From Lachnospiraceae bacterium (GTDB taxonomy: Bacteria > Bacillota > Clostridia > Lachnospirales > Lachnospiraceae), in NCBI GenBank assembly GCA_949383255.1, contig CASJPF010000001.1, positions 1-64,000 of the forward strand: a DNA stretch of 64,000 bases. The letters are read 5' to 3'. The position numbers were made by a program, and so were the translations under genes. The notes below the pieces were generated by a model. That model ran no database searches. It saw nothing but the letters and a program-made list of their open reading frames with translations, and was not told where the DNA came from. This document shows, in pieces, positions 47,635 to 55,312 of this stretch (its first letter is position 1; every line of letters begins with the position of its first letter).

Positions 47635-48771
47635 TTATCTCTCCGCACCTGCCTTAAAATTATAGACTGGCTTAATAACTTTCTCTATCTTTACAGTCTC
47701 CTCGATTACTGGCACCATATCTTCTATCTTACGATACGCAAACGGGGACTCATCCAAGGTATCCTTATTGATGCAAATGGAATAAATTCCCTCCATCGCC
47801 TTTTTAAACTCAGAGACAGTGTGATGCTCCTTCACTTCTGAGCGCCTATAAACACGCCCAGAACCATGCGGAGCCGACTGATTCCAGTCCACATTGCCAA
47901 GCCCTGTCCCTAAAATAATTCCATCACGCATATTCATTGGAATAATAACCTGCTCACCTTCTTGCGCGCTAATTGCCCCCTTTCTTAAAAGAGGCACATC
48001 TTTTGAAAAATCAATATAGTTGTGAATGCAAGTATAACTGTCTTGTACCTTCCATTTCATACCGCGCGTAATCTCATCAATCATCGCTTCTCTATTCAGA
48101 CGCGCAAACTCCTGCACAATTTCCAAATCATAGAGATAATCCTGCAATAACGCTCCTTCCAGACAAGTCAATTCATATGGAGCATGACCTTGCTTTTTCA
48201 TCTGAGATTCTTTTTGTCCTTCTTTTAAATAATACTCTGTCACTTCCATGCCAAGATGGCGACTACCAGAATGGACTACTAGGTAAAGTGTATCCTCTTC
48301 GTCTTTATCCACTTCAATAAAATGATTGCCACCGCCAAGGGTTCCAATACTGCGCTCCGCCTTTGCCTCCTCAATCGCCTTATAGCAATGTAGTCTGCGA
48401 AGTGCAATTTTATCACTCAGTTTATGACAGTTCTTTCTGACTGCACCACCAACAGGCACATTATCACGAATAATTGTATCCAATTTTTGACATTCCAGAC
48501 GTTTCGCTTTCAGTTTCGCAATTGTCATGCCACAACCAATATCCACCCCGACAAGATTTGGCATCAGCAAATCCCTCACTGTCATTGTCAATCCAATGGT
48601 TCCTACTTTTCCGGGATGCACATCTGGCATAACGCGAATCTTGCTTCCTGCGGCACAAGGGTGGTCGCAAATCATCTGTAACTGCTTGCGCGCATAATCA
48701 TCCATTGCATACTGTTCATTCTCCGTTGTATAAACAATCGCATTTGTATATTTTCCGTATATTGTAATCAT
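47635..48771 (-). CDS. rtcB: RtcB-family RNA ligase
   Basis: A 378-residue RtcB-type enzyme, which joins RNA 2',3'-cyclic phosphate or 3'-phosphate ends to 5'-OH ends using GTP and Mn2+. Metal and nucleotide motifs: MPDVHPGKVGTIG, GVDIGCGM, GTLGGGNHFIEV, VVHSGSRHLG, and SAPHGSGR with the histidine that carries GMP. It is shorter than E. coli RtcB (408), as in the RtcB2-like subgroup. The start at 48771 (MITIYGKY) has AAGGA 4 nt upstream. Mobile element copy 3 lies 41 bp upstream. Confidence 0.92.
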   Translation of the reverse strand: MITIYGKYTNAIVYTTENEQYAMDDYARKQLQMICDHPCAAGSKIRVMPDVHPGKVGTIGLTMTVRDLLMPNLVGVDIGCGMTIAKLKAKRLECQKLDTIIRDNVPVGGAVRKNCHKLSDKIALRRLHCYKAIEEAKAERSIGTLGGGNHFIEVDKDEEDTLYLVVHSGSRHLGMEVTEYYLKEGQKESQMKKQGHAPYELTCLEGALLQDYLYDLEIVQEFARLNREAMIDEITRGMKWKVQDSYTCIHNYIDFSKDVPLLRKGAISAQEGEQVIIPMNMRDGIILGTGLGNVDWNQSAPHGSGRVYRRSEVKEHHTVSEFKKAMEGIYSICINKDTLDESPFAYRKIEDMVPVIEETVKIEKVIKPVYNFKAGAER

Positions 48772-48804
48772 AAAATCCTTTTTCCTTTCCAAATGTTATA
48801 CGAA

Positions 48805-48956
48805 TATCTTTTGTAACAGTTCAGATACCTTCACTGTTACAGGCAAAAATTCATACAAAATCGCCTTTGGCGATGAATTTTTGCTTGCAGCCACCACGCT
48901 TTCCTACGGTATTTGCAGCACAGTGCAAATACCTGCCTGAACTGTTACTATCTTTT
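48805..48956 (+). mobile_element. MITE-like element, copy 3, with 8-bp target-site duplication
   Basis: Element 48813-48948 (136 bp), flanked by TATCTTTT at 48805-48812 and 48949-48956. Central stem GCAAAAATTC/GAATTTTTGC (48843-48852 and 48875-48884): relative to copies 1 and 2 the inner pair C-G is replaced by T-A on both arms. Left bulge ATACAAA, tip ATCGCC/GGCGAT. The third hairpin is GGTATTTGCA/TGCAAATACC, again different in sequence but paired. It lies upstream of rtcB, the one copy not at a gene end. Confidence 0.88.
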
Positions 48957-49010
48957 ATTTAAATTCTTTATTGCCTACCAATTTCCATTCTTTGGGTGCC
49001 TTGTGCAGAA

Positions 49011-49038
49011 AAAAAACACCTCCAAAAAGGTGTTTTTT
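49011..49038. terminator. Strong terminator
   Basis: A perfect 11-bp stem AAAAAACACCT/AGGTGTTTTTT with a 6-nt loop. It has the A/T runs of a bidirectional terminator and would stop transcripts coming from the calcium-repeat gene at 49286. Confidence 0.85.
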
Positions 49039-49076
49039 CCAAAAAAGCTAGAGATTTCGTACATATACAAATTAAT

Positions 49077-49160
49077 CGAGTAGGGAAGTCTTATCTTCCC
49101 TACTCGCCGCGCGACCTGCGCGCCACTTTAGTGGCATATTTCCTCTGCGCAGGTCTGCGC
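49077..49160 (-). repeat. Structured repeat, family 2, copy 2
   Basis: Read on the minus strand: outer GCGC/GCGC (49160-49157 with 49112-49109), stem ACCTGCGC/GCGCAGGT (49154-49147 with 49121-49114), bulge AGAGGAAATAT, tip hairpin GCCAC-TAAA-GTGGC (49135-49122), then GG and a perfect 12-bp hairpin CGAGTAGGGAAG/CTTCCCTACTCG (49106-49077). Compared with 3185-3270 every stem has a different sequence but stays paired; the bulge (AGGAA.AT) and GGCGAGTAG are kept. Function unknown. Confidence 0.6.
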
Positions 49161-49285
49161 ATAAATACAAAACTACTCTCTTAGAACTGCGAAAGTTTGC
49201 TTACAACAATTCTTATAATGCTCTGAGGAGAACTACACCCTGTCACACTTTCTCAGAGTTCGTGCTCTCTACCTATCGAAAAGAT

Positions 49286-49771
49286 TTACCAGCAACGTCC
49301 ATGATGTCCACTGCTGTGATGCCTGCTGCTATGACATCCATAATAATAATTGGGATCATAAGTAACAGTAGGTGTTGTGTAGGTCACAGTAGGAGCTGGC
49401 GCTGCATAGGTTACTGTAGGTGTGCTTGGAGCTACTGTGGTGCTTGCAGCACCATCCAGTGTACTTGCTGGAACTGGTTTTCCATGATCATGACAGTGAT
49501 CACAGATTCCATCCTTATCCGCATCTACAAAATAGTCACAGATTCCGTCTGTATTGACATCTGAATAGCAATGAAAATCGCAAATTCCATCGCCATCTTC
49601 ATCAACGAAGTAGTGATTTCCACAGATTCCATCACCGTCTGCATCCATAAAACATTCCCCTAATTTACAGCCTCCGATATGACAGGTCTCAACCTCTTCT
49701 GCGGCATTTACGGAAAACGCCGGAGCGAGCATTACTGCACAGGCAAGTCCCATAGCCAACAATTTTTTCAT
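49286..49771 (-). CDS. Secreted protein with DxDxDGICD calcium-binding-type repeats
   Basis: A 161-residue exported protein. Signal peptide 1-24 (MKKLLAMGLACAVMLAPAFSVNA), then about four acidic repeats (DADGDGICGN, DEDGDGICDF, DVNTDGICDY, DADKDGICDH), resembling thrombospondin type 3 or dockerin-like calcium loops with added cysteines, then a Thr/Pro/Val-rich repetitive linker and a His-rich tail (CHSSRHHSSGHHGRCW). The ATG at 49771 is preferred over the TTG at 49777, with AGGAGG 9 nt upstream. It probably binds metal at the surface. It is a single-gene unit with promoter and terminator. Confidence 0.75.
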   Translation of the reverse strand: MKKLLAMGLACAVMLAPAFSVNAAEEVETCHIGGCKLGECFMDADGDGICGNHYFVDEDGDGICDFHCYSDVNTDGICDYFVDADKDGICDHCHDHGKPVPASTLDGAASTTVAPSTPTVTYAAPAPTVTYTTPTVTYDPNYYYGCHSSRHHSSGHHGRCW

Positions 49772-49815
49772 ATCCAAATACCTCCTAAAATATAGAAAAT
49801 CCTCTGCTTTTCTTT

Positions 49816-49844
49816 ACCATAGCACACTTTAAAACCTTTTTCAA
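49816..49844 (-). promoter_or_regulatory. Promoter of the calcium-repeat gene
   Basis: On the minus strand TTGAAA (49844-49839), 17-bp spacer, TATGGT (49821-49816), about 45 bp before the ATG at 49771. Confidence 0.6.
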
Positions 49845-49865
49845 GCCCTATCTAAGCAACGATTT

Positions 49866-50033
49866 GAATTTTAGTAACAGTTCAGCCTTTGGCTTCCTGT
49901 TACAGACATCAAGCCATGCAAAACCACTTCGTGGTGGCTTGATGTATTTCTACCACTACACAGTTTTACGTGACTTATAAAGCCATAATTTGCAGTAAAT
50001 GCAAAGTCCTAGACTGAACTGTAACGAATTTTA
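49866..50033 (+). mobile_element. MITE-like element, copy 4, with 8-bp target-site duplication
   Basis: Element 49874-50025 (152 bp), flanked by GAATTTTA at 49866-49873 and 50026-50033. It keeps the GTAACAG/CTGTTAC first hairpin, but the central stem is a quite different sequence, ACATCAAGCC/GGCTTGATGT (49906-49915 and 49936-49945), with left bulge ATGCAAA and tip AACCAC/GTGGTT-type pairing; a TTTGCAGTAAATGCAAA hairpin comes last. The DUF3737 gene reads into it and ends at 50009-50011, so about 15 bp of the element are coding. Confidence 0.85.
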
Positions 50034-50848
50034 CCTTTTGCATTTGCATCATCCATAATAATCTCATCTACCGCCGGCACAACAATGGTCCCTGACAATG
50101 GATTTTTAATGCTAATCACAGGTGTTGTTATTTGTGCCTCCACCTCAGATTTCTCAAAGCAAAGGTCCGTCTCTATCATCTCGCAGTCAACCAACTTTAA
50201 ATTTTTGCAGTAACATAGCGGTTGCGTGCCAATAATTTTACAATTTTCAAAGGTGAGTCCATCCGCATACCATGCAAGATACTCCCCTTTCACAACACTG
50301 TTTCGCACAATAACATTTTCACCGTGCCAGAAAGCGTCTTTTGTATCAAAATTACAATTTTCAAACACAGCATTTTTTATGTATTGGAACGAATACTTTC
50401 CCTTAAATGTTACATTTTTAAATGTGATATTCTCTGAGCGCATCATAAAGTACTCGCTTTCTGCCACAGAATTTGTCATTTCAATATTTTTCACAAACCA
50501 GCCAAACTCTGGCGAAATAATATCACAATCGCGAATTACCACATCACTGCACTCACGAAACGCCTTAATACCATACATTTTTGTATCTGTAACTTCCACA
50601 TGGTCAGAATACCAAAGCGCAGCGCGACACAGTGGTGTCATCTCAGAATTATGAATGGTCAATCCATGCACATGCCAGAATGGATAGCGCAAGTTAAAGA
50701 AACATTTGTTTACCTGAACATCTGAGGACTCTTTTACCGCACTTTCTCCATCCGCTGGACCATCAAAAGAACATTCCTTTATCAGAATTCCTTTACTTCC
50801 ATACAAAGCGCGCTCCTCATCTAATGTTTGTTTTTCAACTACTTTCAT
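50009..50848 (-). CDS. DUF3737 family right-handed beta-helix protein
   Basis: A 279-residue protein with short repeats of the pectate-lyase-like beta-helix kind (e.g. VQVNKCFFNLRYPFWHVHGLTIHNSEMT, VVIRDCDIISPEFGWFVKNIEMTNS), each turn about 20 residues with aligned Asn/Cys positions. No signal peptide. DUF3737 proteins are common in Firmicutes and their function is unknown. The last five residues (R-Y-S-S-V) and the stop are read from the inserted mobile element (copy 4), so the native end is changed or lost. Confidence 0.85.
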   Translation of the reverse strand: MKVVEKQTLDEERALYGSKGILIKECSFDGPADGESAVKESSDVQVNKCFFNLRYPFWHVHGLTIHNSEMTPLCRAALWYSDHVEVTDTKMYGIKAFRECSDVVIRDCDIISPEFGWFVKNIEMTNSVAESEYFMMRSENITFKNVTFKGKYSFQYIKNAVFENCNFDTKDAFWHGENVIVRNSVVKGEYLAWYADGLTFENCKIIGTQPLCYCKNLKLVDCEMIETDLCFEKSEVEAQITTPVISIKNPLSGTIVVPAVDEIIMDDANAKGKIRYSSV

Positions 50849-50941
50849 CTACCGTCATCTCCGTTTTTCATATTTTTACATTAGTATATAATTTTTATTA
50901 AAAAAAGGCAAATAAAATGTTTCTTATCTAAAATATGTTGG

Positions 50942-53587
50942 TTATAATTCTTCAAATAGTTCTCTTAACACCTCAAAAGGATAATTTTCCTCATACTCTT
51001 TTGTTTCAGGAAGATAACGATGCATATACCAATTTTCTAGTTTTCTTGTAAACAAATCTACAGTGCGCACTCCATCATCTATCTCAATCTTATCCAGATG
51101 CTCCAAGTCAATACATTTTGTTATTAATTCTGGATAACTTTTCGCCACAATCAATTTATGATTAAAATAACTATAAACCTTTCTACTTTCGCCAAAACCA
51201 ACAGGAAACGGCAATAAATTTTCCACACTAAAATATCCCACAATGCTTGCAGATTCTCCTATTATGCGTTTTAGACGTTCTTCTCGATTGAGATAAACAC
51301 TTTTTCGTTCCCCTGTAATCTCAAGCAAAGTGTTTGCTGCATTCCAAATGTTATCTATAAATAGATAACACAGCCGTGGAAGGATAACCCCATCTTCCCA
51401 AAACCATAGAACAATAGAAAAATTAATTCCTAATAGCTGCCCACCTTCCATCAGCATACGATACACAGCATCCGCCTTTTGTCGCGGGGTCTTTCCTCTA
51501 ACTGAAATTTCTTTTAACAACTTTGGCTCTGGCGGCAAAAATCCATCTACAACTTTATGCATTAGACAAAGACGTTCTGTTTTGTCCTCGACCGCTCGCG
51601 TATTCTTCGACTCTCCATGCAACAGCTTCATTGCATACCAACCTTTTGGTGTCTTGTATTCTACTGTAAACTTTCTTCCTGTCAGCCTACCCCGAAAGCA
51701 GTGGAATGTGTTTTCACTATAATACACTTCCTCTAACTGTTTCTGTGGGTGCTCTGGCGCGATTTCCCAATCTGTATTTCGCATGATGCAATCCACAAGA
51801 AAATTCCAAGTAGGCTCATAAAATGGCAAATATTTGAATCGTCGCAGCACCTCTGTTCTACATTGTTCCTCTGCCTGTATCTTTGCAATGGGCAGCAGTA
51901 AGAAAAATGTTACATTTCCTTCTTCAGATTCTGGCAATGCCGCCAACTCCGCAAAAGAAAGTACCTGATAAAAAACAGGTGTTCCCTCTAAAAAATACTC
52001 TACATGATGCAAAGTAAACACGAGTCGAATCTCTTTTTCTTCCAAATATACAACCTTTTCCCGTCTTCCCACTTGCAAAACAAAATGCATACAATCCTTT
52101 GGCGACTTTGTTTCTTTTGAAAAGAATTTTCTTATAAAGTATTTTGAGACAGGATATACTTGTTTCATATATTGTGAAAGCGCAAAGTGATAATCTGATT
52201 CTGTCCACTTCTGTCCATTGTTTGTGTATGGATATACAGTTCCTAGAAAATAATACCAAAAACAACCATTTTGCAAGGACACTTGCTCTATTTTTGTTTC
52301 GCATTTGCAGGAACACTCATTTTTGCATTCTATTAAACGTGCAATTAGCATCTCTAATAATGGAAGGAAAATCGCCCCCGCATTTTTATATGCATCATAG
52401 ACCTCTTGGGTCAATTCTACAGAACACTGTCGCACTTTCCAGACCAACATCAGCCACTCCATTATCTCCAAATCCAGCGTTCTCTTTGTAAATACAGGTG
52501 GATCTGACAGTAATGCAAGTTTCCACTCTGTCAATTTGGCGACCTCAGATTGATTCATCTGGGGATACTTCTGACACATTTGCTCATATGCTTCCTGATA
52601 AGAGCACAGCGGATATTCACCCAATCTTCCATCAATTTCAAAATTTTCACGCATACAATGACAAACTTGTTCTGAAATCCCATAGTGCCCAACAAGATAG
52701 CGGTGCATTGCCACGCAAGCAGGCGCAAACGGTTCAATTACAGATTCGATTCGCAACTGCCACTTTGGTTCTTCCTCTGCTGTCACTTTTGGAATATAGT
52801 TATCCTCCGCATGAAAACACAGATTTCCCCACTTATCTAACTGATAATCTTTAAGTTCTCCCCGATGCGCACTCTGACACAACTTGCGAAACGAATAGAA
52901 AGAATAACTTAGGCTAACCCGCTGCGCAGTTGGTCTAACTTCTAACCAATCCGCACCGTTCTGTTCCAACAGCAAATCTCCCAAAGCAACCTTATTCCCA
53001 AGGTCATATCTTCCTATGTCATCAAAATGAACAATACCATAAACCAGTGACAATTCACTTAAAAATTCTGGTTCCAGTTCCGATAAAGTAAGCGCTTTAC
53101 AAGCAGAAATCTCTCGTACAAGCTTTTTCACAAACTCTTCCCTGTCATAAACTGTAAGAAATGCATCCGATAATATAAAATTCTGCCATACAAGCAATCT
53201 GTTAGATTCTTTTTGGTCTAAATTGGTCAATTGATTGTATTCTGTCAACAATTCTATAATTTGAACAATCACTTCTTCGCTGTTATATGTAATAGAGGAA
53301 CCTTTTTGATTTTGGCGAAACTGTTCCAAACGCAATAAAATAGAATTTGGCTTATAGTCTTCATCATGCTCTATATTGTCAAACGCAGCGACCTGAATCA
53401 ATTGTGTTGTCTTATTCTCCTGATCCTGCACCTGTTCCAATGCCGCATGATACGCCTGTTGGATTCTGGCAAATTCCTCTGGAAATTCTTCCACATGATA
53501 TTTACGACTTAAAGCAGCATACGCCCTGCGAATCTCTTTTTTATCCAATGTAGGCTCAATCTCAAGAATTTCCCAAATCGTATTCAT
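50942..53587 (-). CDS. Large J-domain-like protein, probable Hsp70 partner
   Basis: An 881-residue protein that opens with a J-like helix pair, MNTIWEILEIEPTLDKKEIRRAYAALSRKYHVEEFPEEFARIQQAYHAALEQ. At the position of the invariant HPD tripeptide it has HVE (residues 31-33); related 'HPED.PE.F' J-like proteins have HPE or similar, so activation of an Hsp70 may use a modified loop. The remaining ~800 residues are unrecognised, rich in helices and aromatic residues. It begins 10 nt after the HscC-like gene, with AGGAG 7 nt upstream of ATG 53587, so chaperone and J-like protein are one unit, like E. coli HscC with DjlB/DjlC. Confidence 0.8.
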   Translation of the reverse strand: MNTIWEILEIEPTLDKKEIRRAYAALSRKYHVEEFPEEFARIQQAYHAALEQVQDQENKTTQLIQVAAFDNIEHDEDYKPNSILLRLEQFRQNQKGSSITYNSEEVIVQIIELLTEYNQLTNLDQKESNRLLVWQNFILSDAFLTVYDREEFVKKLVREISACKALTLSELEPEFLSELSLVYGIVHFDDIGRYDLGNKVALGDLLLEQNGADWLEVRPTAQRVSLSYSFYSFRKLCQSAHRGELKDYQLDKWGNLCFHAEDNYIPKVTAEEEPKWQLRIESVIEPFAPACVAMHRYLVGHYGISEQVCHCMRENFEIDGRLGEYPLCSYQEAYEQMCQKYPQMNQSEVAKLTEWKLALLSDPPVFTKRTLDLEIMEWLMLVWKVRQCSVELTQEVYDAYKNAGAIFLPLLEMLIARLIECKNECSCKCETKIEQVSLQNGCFWYYFLGTVYPYTNNGQKWTESDYHFALSQYMKQVYPVSKYFIRKFFSKETKSPKDCMHFVLQVGRREKVVYLEEKEIRLVFTLHHVEYFLEGTPVFYQVLSFAELAALPESEEGNVTFFLLLPIAKIQAEEQCRTEVLRRFKYLPFYEPTWNFLVDCIMRNTDWEIAPEHPQKQLEEVYYSENTFHCFRGRLTGRKFTVEYKTPKGWYAMKLLHGESKNTRAVEDKTERLCLMHKVVDGFLPPEPKLLKEISVRGKTPRQKADAVYRMLMEGGQLLGINFSIVLWFWEDGVILPRLCYLFIDNIWNAANTLLEITGERKSVYLNREERLKRIIGESASIVGYFSVENLLPFPVGFGESRKVYSYFNHKLIVAKSYPELITKCIDLEHLDKIEIDDGVRTVDLFTRKLENWYMHRYLPETKEYEENYPFEVLRELFEEL

Positions 53588-53597
53588 TGTACTTCTC

Positions 53598-55289
53598 CTA
53601 ATTTTCTGGCTCAAATGCATCAAGATACATTGACGCCTGCACCAACCACTGTTTGGCTTCCTCTTTCACTTTTACATATAAATGATGTTTTCCCTCTTCC
53701 CTTGTTGTCTTCAAATGATACAGCATTCCCGCGGTCTGATTTCTTGCTGTCCCTGTCTGCTGCTGATACAACCATTCTAATTTGGCGTGAATAAGTGCAT
53801 ATTCCTCTGTCTCTTTATCTGGCATCTTCAGTTGTTCTAGTTGTATAAGACTTTCCTCTATCTCTTTCTCGCTCAGTGCATCATTGACAATCAACTTTTT
53901 AACGACCTGATGCATAGCATTTTCCGCCTCAACTTGCAACACACCATTAATATCGTAGGAAAAAGTTACACGGATTCCTTCCTGACCCGCTAGACGCCGC
54001 CGAACTCCAATTAGCAGCTCTCCAAGACACACATTCTCATCTGCATAGTACGCTTCCCCCTGATAGATACCAACGCGCATTAATTCCTGATAATCTCCAG
54101 TGGTATATAACTGAATTGTCTTTGAAAAAGGCAGTGGACAGTTGCGTTCTAAAACAGGGCAGATATGTGGTCTGTCATCTTCCTTATCCCACACAACATT
54201 CGTTCCAAGTGTAAATGGGCAGACATCGGTCATCATGCGGTCTTTAATATCCGCAGCACGCATTCGTATTCCTGCGTAAATACCAGCACCTCTTGCCACA
54301 ACTTTATCCGTCTTGTCCATTACTACTGGCGGTCTGTCAAACAGTTCTTCAATAAACCGCTGTACAAAATAAAGCTGTGAGGAACCACCCACCATAATTA
54401 CATCATCAATCTCATTTTCCTTGCATTTTGCGTCTCGCATCGCCTGCGCGCACAGATGTCGAATGCGCTCCAATATTGGCAATCCCAACTCCAACAGCTG
54501 TTCCTGTGTTATATAATCCTCAACTGTACTTGTCCCATAAGTATAAGAAACCATAAGTTTGTCTTGCTTGCCAAGTGCACATTTTGCCTCTGTCAGAGCA
54601 GTTCGCAGTCCAGCGGCGCCCTCTTCATCCAACAAAGAAAGTTCAGAGTGTTTTTCCATAAAATCTTTATAAAGAAGTTGGTCAACATCATCGCCGCCCA
54701 AATGATTATCACCACTTACTGCCTCAATTTCAATTACATTCTCAAAACATTCCACAACAGAAATATCAAGAGTTCCTCCCCCAAAATCCAATACTAAAAG
54801 TACAGCATCCTCTTGATTCCGTGCGGTCTGATAGGCAAGCGCTGCCGCCGACGGTTCATTTATCAGCCGTTCCACATGAATCCCTGCCATTTTCGCTGCA
54901 AGTTTGGTATCTGTTCTCTGTCTGTCATTAAAATATGCCGGAACTGTGATAATTGCTTCCTCCACTGGCTCATTAAGATACGCTTCCGCATCCTGTTTTA
55001 ATTTTTTCAGGACAAGTGCTGAAAGTTCTGTGGGCGTAAATATTTGGCTCCCCAACTGATATTTCTTTTTTGTCCCCATAAAACGCTTAAAAGAGGCTGC
55101 CGTCTCACTGCCATGCGTCAATCCTCGCTCTTTTGCGGACTGCCCTACAAAAATCTCATCTTGCATGACACTAACCACACTTGGTGTCAACACACTGCCC
55201 ATAGAATTGGGAATCAATTTTACGGTTCCCTCTTTCCAATAAGATACCAAACTGTTTGTTGTACCCAAATCAATTCCGATAATTGCCAT
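53598..55289 (-). CDS. hscC: HscC-type Hsp70 chaperone
   Basis: A 563-residue Hsp70 ATPase, shorter than DnaK and alike in length to E. coli HscC (556). Nucleotide-domain motifs: IGIDLGTTNSLVSYW, VPAYFNDRQRTDTKLAAKMAGI, LLVLDFGGGTLDISVV, MVGGSSQLYFVQ. The substrate domain is abbreviated and ends in an acidic tail. The position next to a J-like protein supports a specialised chaperone pair rather than general DnaK. No GrpE gene is nearby. It is preceded by the DUF4130 gene, 23 bp apart. Confidence 0.88.
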   Translation of the reverse strand: MAIIGIDLGTTNSLVSYWKEGTVKLIPNSMGSVLTPSVVSVMQDEIFVGQSAKERGLTHGSETAASFKRFMGTKKKYQLGSQIFTPTELSALVLKKLKQDAEAYLNEPVEEAIITVPAYFNDRQRTDTKLAAKMAGIHVERLINEPSAAALAYQTARNQEDAVLLVLDFGGGTLDISVVECFENVIEIEAVSGDNHLGGDDVDQLLYKDFMEKHSELSLLDEEGAAGLRTALTEAKCALGKQDKLMVSYTYGTSTVEDYITQEQLLELGLPILERIRHLCAQAMRDAKCKENEIDDVIMVGGSSQLYFVQRFIEELFDRPPVVMDKTDKVVARGAGIYAGIRMRAADIKDRMMTDVCPFTLGTNVVWDKEDDRPHICPVLERNCPLPFSKTIQLYTTGDYQELMRVGIYQGEAYYADENVCLGELLIGVRRRLAGQEGIRVTFSYDINGVLQVEAENAMHQVVKKLIVNDALSEKEIEESLIQLEQLKMPDKETEEYALIHAKLEWLYQQQTGTARNQTAGMLYHLKTTREEGKHHLYVKVKEEAKQWLVQASMYLDAFEPEN

Positions 55290-55312
55290 CTTTTCCCCTT
55301 TCTAATGAACTA

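Larger units (their letters stand above)
48772..49285. other. 514-bp intergenic region packed with repeats
   Basis: No gene found. In order on the plus strand: 41 bp upstream of rtcB, then MITE copy 3 (48805-48956 with duplications), a terminator (49011-49038), structured repeat family 2 copy 2 (49077-49160), and a loose CTCTGAG/CTCAGAG dyad at about 49223-49256 next to the end of the calcium-repeat gene. The stretch 48957-49010 shows nothing. Confidence 0.6.
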
